Positions 1 through 7,161 of a stretch of DNA of 64,000 nt are shown here, one piece after another. The notes under the pieces are model-generated. The model saw only the letters and a program-made list of their open reading frames with translations, had not been told where the DNA came from and made no database searches. The stretch is from Deltaproteobacteria bacterium (GTDB lineage: Bacteria; Bdellovibrionota; FAC87; UBA2466): contig JACPWY010000041.1 of assembly GCA_016196825.1 (NCBI GenBank), forward strand, positions 38,954-102,953, given 5' to 3'. The stretch's first letter is position 1, and the number at the start of each line of letters is the position of its first letter. The position numbers and the translations under genes were made by a program.

Positions 1-305
1 TGCGCGCCGCGATGGAGTACCAGTCCCTCGGAGGGGAACTGAGCTACTGGAGATCCGGTGATCGAGAACTCGATTTTATTTGGACGCGTGGGAAAGTTTC
101 TGTGGGAATCGAGGTGAAATCGTCTGAGCGTTGGAAGCCGGAATTTGCTTCAGTTGGCAATGAACTTGTCTCAAAGAAAATACTCGACGCGGCGTTTGGC
201 GTTTACCTGGGCGAAAAAGCGTTAGTAGACGGTGAAATGAAGGTCTTCCCCCTGATCGAATTTCTCACAAAAGTTTCTGCCGGAAAGGTCCTGTCGAGGG
301 GCTAG
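1..305 (+). CDS. DUF4143-type ATPase, C-terminal fragment (5' end outside window)
   Basis: The frame is open from the first base to the TAG at 303-305, so this is the 3' end of a longer gene. The residues show the pattern of the C-terminal domain of AAA ATPases with a DUF4143 tail: a tyrosine/tryptophan-rich strand, then 'RELDFIW', then 'GIEVKSS'. The E/D...E-V-K spacing resembles the PD-(D/E)XK nuclease-like core of that domain. Members are often toxin-antitoxin-like or defence-associated, but their function is mostly unknown. The N-terminal P-loop domain must lie upstream, so family membership rests on about 100 residues only. Confidence 0.6.
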   Translation, partial: RAAMEYQSLGGELSYWRSGDRELDFIWTRGKVSVGIEVKSSERWKPEFASVGNELVSKKILDAAFGVYLGEKALVDGEMKVFPLIEFLTKVSAGKVLSRG

Positions 306-328
306 TTGCAGGACCGGAGCAAAGCAAA

Positions 329-1261
329 TCACCGCTTTTGGCACTCGACCTGATTTTTTTGGCGGTGAGACTGTTGCGCCCAGGTCCAATACCCCAGCCC
401 TGATTCAAACGGCTTCGAAACCCATTCACGCTCCGTGGGGCAGGCCTTGTGGGCACGCTGACGGGCTTCCTCCTCCGAACCAAACTTCTGGTTGGCAAAA
501 ATAGAAATCCAACCACCGGCCCAGTCGCTGTTTTTACCCTTAATAAAAGGCCCCGAAGCGGCGACTCCGATGAGCTGTTGCGTCTCCTTAAGACACCAAG
601 CCGAGCACAGAAGGGGAAACTTGGCTCTATCCGCTTCCAGAGCCCTCGCGGGGGCCTGCTCCCTCCACACACGCTCGGCCTCAATTCTTGCCACTTCAGC
701 AGCCGCGGCCTTAGCTTGGGCTTCGCGCGCACGAATGACCACCCTCCCTGAGTCGCGCTCATAGATCCGAGAGTGCCATTCATCGACCTTGAAGGCGACC
801 AGATCGGAACTGTCGATAATCTCGTTTGAGGAGCTCCGAACTCCGCCAAAAACTCGTTCCAAGAAGATAGAAATTGCTATTCTTCGGCTGAGTGTTTCAA
901 TCTGTTTTCTTGCCTCATCTTCATTCAAGACTCCGCCATCGTTGAGCGCCTCCTCCAATTCCTCGCGCAGAATAAGCAGCTCTTTAAACTCTTTTCGCTT
1001 GTTAGGGTCTGTCTCAATCTGGTCGATCGATCCTACAACGGCCGCATCAAAATCGGCGATGGGCAAGCTCGACACGGGTTCGCCTTGGCATTCCCGCAAC
1101 GGCCTCGAACGAGAAATCCCAAGACAGGCCTTCACCTCAATTCGTCCGGTCTCCTTCATAAAGGCAACGAAATACCGCCCCGATTTCTTGTGGGGAATCG
1201 CGACATCCGCGACAGCCTGAATCGTGATGAAAAGCAACAAAAGTGAAATGGTAAAACGCAT
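329..1261 (-). CDS. secreted hypothetical protein
   Basis: A 310-residue protein starting at the ATG at 1261; a GTG nine bases upstream is an alternative. The first 20 or so residues (MRFTISLLLLF...AVADV) form a clear Sec signal peptide, so the mature protein is probably periplasmic or exported. The middle (about residues 170-215) is an Ala/Glu/Arg-rich likely coiled coil. The C-terminal 90 residues contain several Cys and Trp (CSAWC, then a late CPTE and a Cys near the end), suggesting a small disulfide-bonded domain. I recognise no family. It diverges from the small secreted gene at 1443, across an intergenic region with inverted and direct repeats. Confidence 0.6.
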   Translation of the reverse strand: MRFTISLLLLFITIQAVADVAIPHKKSGRYFVAFMKETGRIEVKACLGISRSRPLRECQGEPVSSLPIADFDAAVVGSIDQIETDPNKRKEFKELLILREELEEALNDGGVLNEDEARKQIETLSRRIAISIFLERVFGGVRSSSNEIIDSSDLVAFKVDEWHSRIYERDSGRVVIRAREAQAKAAAAEVARIEAERVWREQAPARALEADRAKFPLLCSAWCLKETQQLIGVAASGPFIKGKNSDWAGGWISIFANQKFGSEEEARQRAHKACPTEREWVSKPFESGLGYWTWAQQSHRQKNQVECQKR

Positions 1262-1284
1262 GCTCAGCACTATGCCTTATTACG

Positions 1285-1315
1285 GCACAAAAAATCATCA
1301 CAGCACAAAAAAATC
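1285..1315. repeat. direct repeat GCACAAAAAA(A)TC x2
   Basis: GCACAAAAAATC at 1285-1296 recurs as GCACAAAAAAATC at 1303-1315, 18 bases apart, inside the divergent intergenic region. The A-tracts are nearly two helical turns apart and could bend DNA upstream of the leftward gene. No function is demonstrated. Confidence 0.4.
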
Positions 1316-1350
1316 CTGTCCCCAAGGATTCCTGCTGAGGGATTAGGCAC

Positions 1351-1378
1351 TGTTTCTTCGTCCGAAACAAAATGTTTC
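1351..1378. promoter_or_regulatory. inverted-repeat cluster TGTTTC / GAAACA / TGTTTC, possible operator
   Basis: TGTTTC (1351-1356), GAAACA (1364-1369) and TGTTTC (1373-1378) give two overlapping inverted pairs, the tighter one being GAAACA-AAA-TGTTTC. They lie just upstream of the putative promoter of the 1443 gene and between divergently oriented secreted-protein genes. The arrangement looks like an operator. The TIGR02147 regulator encoded immediately downstream would be the obvious candidate to bind it, which is inference. Confidence 0.35.
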
Positions 1379-1383
1379 AGGAG

Positions 1384-1413
1384 TTGATACGGTATGCTGC
1401 GTTGCGGTATGTA
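1384..1413 (+). promoter_or_regulatory. weak sigma-70-like promoter
   Basis: TTGATA at 1384-1389 (four of six against TTGACA) is followed after 18 bases by TATGTA at 1408-1413. It would drive the small secreted gene at 1443 and the overlapping TIGR02147 gene. The -10 match is poor. Confidence 0.3.
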
Positions 1414-1442
1414 AGGGTCGCTTCTGACTGGTGAGGTGCTCG

Positions 1443-1661
1443 ATGCGTTCCTGGCTCGTGATTGTCTGCTCGTTGATCTCGGTGTTTTCATTGGCAAAGG
1501 TCATCGATCCCGAGGGCACGGTGAAGGGTGGGGACACTCCCCGCGAGGGTGTCGAAGACCCCTTGGAACCCGCACCCTCCACGCCCCCCCCGGTGGACTG
1601 CCAAGCCCCCCAGGACGACCAAGAATCGGAGAACGACTGTGAACTCGGCACTCCCCAGTAG
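1443..1661 (+). CDS. small secreted hypothetical protein
   Basis: A 72-residue protein. The ATG at 1443 follows a GAGG six bases upstream; an in-frame GTG at 1431 lacks such a site. A signal peptide (MRSWLVIVCSLISVFSLA) precedes a short acidic, proline-rich mature part with two Cys (VDCQAP, ENDCEL). The last 23 bases overlap the start of the TIGR02147 gene, so the two are co-transcribed and probably translationally coupled. I know no family. The pairing of a TIGR02147 regulator with a short exported protein suggests that the regulator controls or senses something tied to this peptide, but that is inference. Confidence 0.5.
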   Translation: MRSWLVIVCSLISVFSLAKVIDPEGTVKGGDTPREGVEDPLEPAPSTPPPVDCQAPQDDQESENDCELGTPQ

Positions 1662-2442
1662 CAGCTCCCGATCCTTTCTTTCCAAAGGAGACAACTACCG
1701 AAGTTGGCTCCACGCGGAATTGGAGAACAGAAAAACCGAGAACCCAGCCTATTCCCTTCGGGCGTTCGCACGACATCTCGGGCTTTCCCCAACCTCTCTT
1801 TCTCAGGTGATCAACGGAAAACGAAAACTCACGGTGTTGTCGGCTGAGCGAATTGCCGCCTCCTTGGGGCTCTCTCCGCGCGATCAAGATCTTTTCATTC
1901 AGTCGACTTTTAAGAAACATCTTGAGAATAGCACTTCCGATTCAGAGCGTGAAAGGCCCTTGGACGTGGACTCATTTCGAGCGATCGCCGACTGGTACCA
2001 TTACGCGATCCTGACACTGGTTAAGCTCAACGGCCGACGCATTTACCCCGAATACCTCGCCGATAGATTGGGAATCAACCGTCTCGAGGCAAAACAAGCT
2101 TTGGAACGGCTTCAGCGTCTTCGTCTCATCGAAAGAAGAGGAAACACCTACATCAAGACAACCGCACCCCTTGTTGTTCTTTCTCAAAATGGAGAGGCCT
2201 GCCTCCGCATCCATCATAATCAAGTTCTGCGACGAGCGAGTCAGGCGGTGGACAATCTTCCTTATGAAATGAGAGAAAGCGTCTCCACAACACTAGCCTT
2301 TGATCCGGAATACCTCGATGACGCTAAGGAGATCATCGAAGACTGCCGGCAGCGGCTACTCAAGCTCGCCGGTGGATCAAAACCCAAGCGAGTCTTCGCT
2401 CTTTCCATGCACCTTTTCCCCCTCGACAGAAACCCCTCCTGA
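1639..2442 (+). CDS. TIGR02147 / DUF4423 family transcriptional regulator
   Basis: The preferred start is the GTG at 1639, with GGAG seven bases upstream, giving 267 residues. An ATG-initiated extension to 1528 would read a low-complexity Pro/Arg stretch antisense-like to nothing known and is rejected. Residues about 15-70 carry an XRE-type helix-turn-helix (YRSWL, then SLRAFARHLGLSPTSLSQV, then GKRKLT), the hallmark N-terminus of TIGR02147. The rest matches the DUF4423 layout: a second winged-helix-like segment (residues about 120-165, 'LADRLGINRLEAKQALERL') and a C-terminal effector-like domain. The family is expanded in Bdellovibrio and Fibrobacter, and its ligands are unknown. It ends seven bases before the end of the convergent delta-60 gene. 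Confidence 0.8.
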   Translation: MNSALPSSSSRSFLSKGDNYRSWLHAELENRKTENPAYSLRAFARHLGLSPTSLSQVINGKRKLTVLSAERIAASLGLSPRDQDLFIQSTFKKHLENSTSDSERERPLDVDSFRAIADWYHYAILTLVKLNGRRIYPEYLADRLGINRLEAKQALERLQRLRLIERRGNTYIKTTAPLVVLSQNGEACLRIHHNQVLRRASQAVDNLPYEMRESVSTTLAFDPEYLDDAKEIIEDCRQRLLKLAGGSKPKRVFALSMHLFPLDRNPS

Positions 2443-2448
2443 CGACTG

Positions 2449-3379
2449 CTACTCGCCGTAGAGGTCGAAGAAATTGATCATCTGGGAACCGCTGATGGGA
2501 ATCGATGGGTAGGTGAAGCCATTTTGCCCGTAGGAGGCGTCTATCTTGCCATCCAACTTCAGGCGAACGATCTGAAGATCGAGGCTGGTGCCTGTTGCCA
2601 TAGTCGGCGGGAAAGGGAACGGTCAAACTCCCGCCCACTCCGAAGGTCGAATCAAATTCACCCTTGTCATTGAATCGCCAGACTGCGACCCCTCCCGTAA
2701 CCCGACTAGCCACTGCCAGCAAATCGGTGCCAGGTATTCGTTGGATAAGGGTCAATGGGGTGTCCGATGTGTTGAATTTGAGCAACCCATTTACGCCAAA
2801 TTGGGTGTCAAACTGGCCGTCTGGCAAAATTGAGAAAATGGTGTTGGTCCAGGGATCGCCCGGTCCGACCCGCTGGGTGCTCATGAGTATCGATCCGATC
2901 GGGGGGGAAGCCAGTGGCATTGAAAGGCACAAACGGTGTTTTTTCCTGTCGCTAAAGTTTGTCTTGGAACAGATCGCCTCACCAGGGCCCTGAGAGACCT
3001 CCAGGTTTTGAGCGTTGTAGCGACGGATGAGTAGTGTTGAGGGAGCAAGGGTTTGGGTCGTTGCGACATTCAGCGGCTGACCAACGGTGGACGAATAGGC
3101 GTCGGCGTTCACTGTCTGGCTGATGTTCAGATAGGGCGCATTGTCCACCACCAAGGGATTCGACGCCGGGGCGGTCCCAGACCGATTTCTCGCCCACAGG
3201 TGCCACGCTGCCATTTCGTTCGTGTAGAACGCCTCGCGGCGATTCACCTTATCCTGCAGCTTTTTCGAAACCAACGAAGAGCTTAAGTTCAAAACAAGAC
3301 TCATTGTGGCTAACGACGAGACAATGCCGACGGCAATCAGAACGGGAAGCATGCCTACGCAATTTCGAATAGAACCCAT
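2449..3379 (-). CDS. delta-60 repeat protein with pilin-like N-terminus, frameshifted near 2600
   Basis: The N-terminus (residues about 9-35, 'GMLPVLIAVGIVSSLA') is one hydrophobic segment resembling a prepilin-type leader, but without the usual Glu at +5. Two delta-60 beta-propeller-like repeats follow ('FDTQFGVNG' and 'FDSTFGVGG'). After 'VPFPA' (about 2605-2615) the frame turns into Arg-rich nonsense and runs on to 2360, inside the TIGR02147 gene. In the next frame a third repeat ('LKLDGKIDASYGQNGF') continues to a TAG at 2449-2451, just clear of the convergent gene. Repeat spacing is about 52 residues between the first two and only about 39 to the third, so a deletion of roughly 40 bases that is not a multiple of three is likelier than a single-base error. 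It is probably a surface or exported protein, now broken. Confidence 0.6.
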
Positions 3380-3435
3380 GATATCGATCTCGTATCGACA
3401 TCATTTCTCTCTTTTATGAGTTCGTGAGACTAAGC

Positions 3436-4077
3436 CTAGAGCGAAGAAGGTGCTAATGGGTCAACCCCCGCTATCAGGAGCTTTCGATCTTGGGCCTGCC
3501 ATAGGTACCAGCTCGCTACCGAGTAGGCTCCCTCCCACTCGGGTACCAACTCCCGCATCTGCTTAGGCAACGGCATCTCATCAAGCTTGAGCAGCCACAT
3601 CACACCGCGCCTGATTCCAAAATCTCCGATGGGAAAAACATTCGGCCGCCCCAGCGAAAAAATCAGAAACATGTGCGCGGTCCACTCTCCTATCCCCTTC
3701 ACCTGAGTCAGGCGCTCGACGAGATCCTCATCGGAACATTTTCCCCAGCCTTTCCGCCAGACCGAAATCTGCCACTGCCGACTGAGCGCCTTTAAGTACT
3801 CCACCTTGGCTTGAGACACCCCAGAAGCCCGGAGTCGCTTCACATTCATCTTCAGGATGGTCTCAGGTCCTGGGAACGGACGAGAAAGGGCCGAGACCTT
3901 TTCAATGATCGAGCGTGCAGCCTTGGTAGCCAGCTGCTGCGAAAGAATGTTCTCAGCCAGCGCCCGAAACTCCGAGGTCTCAAGCTCAAGCCTTGGCGCC
4001 CCGATGGCCTCAATCAAAGGGGCTAGGCGACCGTCCTGTCGTCGCAAACGATGAGCAAGATGTTCCCACGCTTTCAT
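3436..4077 (-). CDS. DNA-3-methyladenine glycosylase II (AlkA-type, HhH-GPD)
   Basis: A 213-residue protein from the ATG at 4077. It removes alkylated purines in base-excision repair. The helix-hairpin-helix 'VKGIGEWTA' (about residues 134-142) is followed by 'FPIGDFGIRRG', in which the Asp aligns with the catalytic Asp of E. coli AlkA. An early 'ILSQQLATKAA' is also typical of the HhH-GPD superfamily. It lacks the N-terminal AlkA_N domain and so belongs to the short, single-domain class. Its start lies 24 bases from that of the divergent hydrolase at 4102, leaving almost no room for separate promoters. Confidence 0.85.
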   Translation of the reverse strand: MKAWEHLAHRLRRQDGRLAPLIEAIGAPRLELETSEFRALAENILSQQLATKAARSIIEKVSALSRPFPGPETILKMNVKRLRASGVSQAKVEYLKALSRQWQISVWRKGWGKCSDEDLVERLTQVKGIGEWTAHMFLIFSLGRPNVFPIGDFGIRRGVMWLLKLDEMPLPKQMRELVPEWEGAYSVASWYLWQAQDRKLLIAGVDPLAPSSL

Positions 4078-4101
4078 GACCTGCGGTATACTACCCCCGT
4101 T

Positions 4102-4995
4102 ATGGATTACTTCAACGTAGGGAAACTCGCCGTGTGGCACCACGAGACGGCACGGCCCAAGGGTCGGATCATCCTCACCCACGGCATCTGTGAACACAGT
4201 GGCCGTCATCTCAACACCGTGAATGCTTTCACTGCGGCCGGGTATGAGGTGGTGCGTTTTGATCTCCGGGGCGCCGGCAGAAGTGGCGGTCCACCTCAGT
4301 ATGTGGATCGATTCTCTGACTACACCGATGATCTTCTGAGCATCTTCAATTGGACCCAAGCCAAACTGAATCCCCTCCCGCTCTTTCTCATGGGCCACAG
4401 CATGGGCGGTCTCATCACCCTCCACGCCACCCCGCCCATCCAAAAGCTTTTGCAAGGAGTCATCCTGAGTGCCCCGGCCTTTATCACCGGCAGCGCGGTT
4501 CCCCCTATTAAGATCGCCATAGGGAGGCTTATCAACCGGCTCTATCCCCAATTTCGGATCCCCAGCACCTCCGATCAAGGGTGTCTGTCACGGATCCCCG
4601 AGGTGATCGCCAATTACAATAACGATCCCCAGTCATTTCATTTCAATACCGTCCGCCAAGGTGACCAGGTGCTCAAAGCCATGGCCGACATCCCCAACGT
4701 CTGCCCGAAAATTACGACCCCCACGCTTCTCGTGCATGGATCCCATGATCGTTTGATTTTGCTCGAAGGAAGCTACCGGATCTTTCGAATGCTCGGATCT
4801 CGGAACCGGGTTCTCGCCATTTTGCCGGGCGGCTACCACGAACTCCACAATGACCTCGACCGAGCGGAGCTATTCCAAACATTGCAGTTTTGGTTGGATG
4901 GTCAGCTAGAGGCTAAGAATGAGCCTCGCGCGTCTGAAAACAGCCTCGCAGGCGATCAAGGAATAGGCCGGCGGTCGCCACAAGCCCAATCGTGA
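4102..4995 (+). CDS. alpha/beta hydrolase, monoacylglycerol-lipase-like
   Basis: A 297-residue protein starting at the ATG at 4102 (MDYFNVGKLAVWHHE). It shows the serine-hydrolase order of the lysophospholipase/monoacylglycerol lipase group (Hydrolase_4): oxyanion 'LTHGICEHSGR' at about 34-44, nucleophile elbow GHSMGG at about 100-105, the acidic 'HGSHDRLI' at about 215-222 and the catalytic His in 'GGYHELHND' near 250. No signal peptide is seen, so it is probably cytoplasmic or membrane-associated, cleaving lipid esters. The substrate is not deducible. Its last 83 bases overlap the 3' end of the convergent cytochrome c/FTR1 gene. Confidence 0.8.
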   Translation: MDYFNVGKLAVWHHETARPKGRIILTHGICEHSGRHLNTVNAFTAAGYEVVRFDLRGAGRSGGPPQYVDRFSDYTDDLLSIFNWTQAKLNPLPLFLMGHSMGGLITLHATPPIQKLLQGVILSAPAFITGSAVPPIKIAIGRLINRLYPQFRIPSTSDQGCLSRIPEVIANYNNDPQSFHFNTVRQGDQVLKAMADIPNVCPKITTPTLLVHGSHDRLILLEGSYRIFRMLGSRNRVLAILPGGYHELHNDLDRAELFQTLQFWLDGQLEAKNEPRASENSLAGDQGIGRRSPQAQS

Positions 4996-6781
4996 TTTGA
5001 CTCACAATCGTCTCCCAGGTCGGGAATAACCCTAGTGTCTCGACCCGGATGAGCATTGGAAAAGCCGTCACACCGATCACGCCCGCCTCCTGAAAGGAGT
5101 GGATCGACTTGCCGGTGAGCGTGATGGCAAGAATCACGAGCAATGACGACGAGACAACAAATATCTGCCGAAGCGGCAGGCGCGCACTCAACTTGAGCGA
5201 GAGTGCGGTGATCAGAATCGCAATTGCAAGAGCCGAGGCCACCCCCACGCCAATCCAATTATTGTTTGCTCCGCCCGACTCGAGCGAAAGGGCCCGGAGA
5301 AACAACACTGTCTCAAAGGCCTCTCGAAAGACGGCCATGAAAGAAATCCCAAAGAGTCCGAAGAGCTTTCCACCGCCGGCGAGCGAAGTCGACACCTGAC
5401 TCAGAAAATTGCGCCAACGACCTATCTCGGTCTTTCGGTGGAGCCAAAACCCAAAGTAGAGAAGAACGACCACGGAGAGCAAAGTGACTCCGCCTTCCAA
5501 AAGTTCTCGCTGGAGACCCGACAGAGCCAACGCCCAACCAGAGAAAACCCAAAGAAGCGCCCCGATCAGAAGAGCGACACCCCAGCCGGCGTGTACGGCT
5601 ACAGTGGCCCGTCGTGATCCCGCTGATCGCACAACACCCAGAAACGCAATCAGGATGAGGACAGCCTCGAAGGCCTCCCGGATTACGATTCCCAGAGCCA
5701 TAAGCAACGTCACGACGGTGCCGGCCACAGGTCGTCGAAGGAGAACGCGCGTCGCCTCCAAAGTGTCATGGGCCTCTCGGACGGCGAGCGTCACTGCATC
5801 CACGCTCGACGGGCGTCCTATCTCCGACCGAACCTTCGCCATCTTCATCTCGAGATCAAGTACGAACTGAGAATTGTCCACGCGCAAACGCCGCTCGAAC
5901 AGCTCAACCCCATCTAGGTAGGCCGCCAGAGCCGCTTTTTGCGCACGCCGACGGTCTCCCTGCTGGTATGCGCTCTGGGCTTCACGGAGACGATCCTGGG
6001 CAATATCAACAAACTGAGAGATCTCGTTGTCAGAGCTTTGGTATCGACGAGCGCTAGAGACTTGCGCCAGCGAAAAGTTTGCCGCCAGCTCCTCATCAGA
6101 ACGCTCAGAGAGCTCCGAAAGAGGAATTGCGGGCCTTTCACTCTGAATGCTTTCGCCATGGTGGAAGGCCGAGACAAAAAAGGCGACATCCCAGGTCTCC
6201 TCGTCGGAGAAGGGAAAGGCCGCCATAGCCGTTCCCGGCACCCCCAAGCGAATAGCATTAAAGATGTTGAATGGGGTCATCTTGCTCATCCGGACCGACT
6301 GAAAATCGGCAGGCTTTGGATCGAGAGAGCCACCAGCCGGGCCATCACCGTGACCGGTCACGCCGTGGCACTGGGCACAGTTCTGTAGATATTTTTTCTG
6401 GCCACTCGCGAGTGATGGCCAGCTAGTCGGTATGCGCTTCACGTCACACACTTGAGCCACCCGATTCTCGAGCGATTTGGCAAGATTCGCGACCTCCTCG
6501 GGAGCGGCCTTACCGAGAATCCGGCGTTTCAATTCCTTCAAACCCCTCGCAACAACCACATCATTCGAGGCCGCCGGGATTCCGGCTGCCTCTTTGATCG
6601 CCGAATCCACAAACTCGAGCATTTCGCTATACTCGGACGGAGCGCTTACAACTCCGGCCTTCTCTACAGCACCGGAATAGTCGAGCGCGATGTAGCCTAA
6701 GAGGTGGGTGAGAAACCGCGGTGATGGGGCCTCTGCACGAAGGAAAAGGGGAAAGAGAAGGGCGAGAATGAGCGCCCTCAT
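4913..6781 (-). CDS. cytochrome c / FTR1-family iron permease fusion
   Basis: A 622-residue protein. It has a signal peptide (MRALILALLFPLFLRAEA), a periplasmic region, then a c-type cytochrome domain with the haem motif CAQCH at 135-139 and a candidate Met ligand in 'GTAMAAF'. After a helical linker it becomes a polytopic FTR1 permease (from about residue 355) carrying two R-E-A-F-E motifs ('REAFEAVLIL', 'REAFETVLFL'), which correspond to the REXXE iron-binding motifs of Ftr1/EfeU. Oxidase-coupled or cytochrome-coupled FTR1 systems take up ferrous iron. Here the redox partner is fused to the permease, an arrangement known as cytochrome c/FTR1 permease. Its start overlaps the stop of the upstream ArsR-type repressor by ATGA, so the two form one operon and metal control is likely. 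Confidence 0.85.
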   Translation of the reverse strand: MRALILALLFPLFLRAEAPSPRFLTHLLGYIALDYSGAVEKAGVVSAPSEYSEMLEFVDSAIKEAAGIPAASNDVVVARGLKELKRRILGKAAPEEVANLAKSLENRVAQVCDVKRIPTSWPSLASGQKKYLQNCAQCHGVTGHGDGPAGGSLDPKPADFQSVRMSKMTPFNIFNAIRLGVPGTAMAAFPFSDEETWDVAFFVSAFHHGESIQSERPAIPLSELSERSDEELAANFSLAQVSSARRYQSSDNEISQFVDIAQDRLREAQSAYQQGDRRRAQKAALAAYLDGVELFERRLRVDNSQFVLDLEMKMAKVRSEIGRPSSVDAVTLAVREAHDTLEATRVLLRRPVAGTVVTLLMALGIVIREAFEAVLILIAFLGVVRSAGSRRATVAVHAGWGVALLIGALLWVFSGWALALSGLQRELLEGGVTLLSVVVLLYFGFWLHRKTEIGRWRNFLSQVSTSLAGGGKLFGLFGISFMAVFREAFETVLFLRALSLESGGANNNWIGVGVASALAIAILITALSLKLSARLPLRQIFVVSSSLLVILAITLTGKSIHSFQEAGVIGVTAFPMLIRVETLGLFPTWETIVSQITIGLVATAGLFLDRLRGCFQTREAHS

Positions 6782-7083
6782 GGAATCAACTCCTCGACGT
6801 GATCAATTCCCTCAGTCAGAAGGCCGTTGATATGAATATCATCCAAAGAATAGAAAAGAGTCCGGTGCTCACGCCGCACACTCACCAAATTCAGATTACG
6901 CAGAGTCCTGAGGTGGTGACTCACCGCTGAGGGGCTCATGGAAACCAATTTCGCGATATCCCCCACACACAGCTCGCCATGGGAAAGAGCCCAGACGATC
7001 TGCACACGAGAGCTGTCCCCCAATGCCTTAAAGGTCTCCGCGAGCAAATTGAACAATCGCGCAGGGTTTCTCTTCGCTTTCAT
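6778..7083 (-). CDS. ArsR/SmtB-family metal-sensing repressor with an alpha-5 zinc site
   Basis: A 101-residue winged-helix repressor from the ATG at 7083; a GTG at 7116 would add 11 residues but would abut the putative operator. The HTH is 'VGDIAKLVSMSPSAVSHHLRTL'-like. The alpha-3 segment 'ELCVGD' keeps one Cys of the ELCVCD metal box. The C-terminal helix carries D-x-H, then His 11 residues on, then Glu three further (D-I-H...D-H-V-E-E), which is exactly the alpha-5 spacing of the SmtB/CzrA zinc site. It is therefore probably a Zn(II)-type (or other divalent) sensor rather than an arsenite sensor. It is co-transcribed with the cytochrome c/FTR1 permease, so it probably represses that operon. 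Metal specificity is inferred. Confidence 0.8.
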   Translation of the reverse strand: MKAKRNPARLFNLLAETFKALGDSSRVQIVWALSHGELCVGDIAKLVSMSPSAVSHHLRTLRNLNLVSVRREHRTLFYSLDDIHINGLLTEGIDHVEELIP

Positions 7084-7116
7084 CTGCGCGGCTACTTTCC
7101 GGTAGGTAGAGCTCAC

Positions 7117-7132
7117 TTGAACATCTGTTTAA
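7117..7132. promoter_or_regulatory. SmtB/CzrA-like operator, TTGAACA-TC-TGTTTAA
   Basis: An imperfect palindrome with 7-base arms, six of seven paired, separated by two bases. The core TGAACA-N2-TGTTTA resembles the 12-2-12 operators of SmtB/CzrA-type repressors (TGAACA-N2-TRTTCA), recalled from the literature. It lies 34 bases upstream of the repressor ATG, where autoregulation of the repressor-permease operon would be expected. Confidence 0.55.
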
Positions 7133-7161
7133 ATGAGAAATAATGAATACGTCAAGCTTGT

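Noticed and set aside
4078..4578. Longer reading of the AlkA-like gene
   Set aside because: The extra sequence is antisense to the hydrolase and not glycosylase-like; the HhH-GPD protein begins at 4077.
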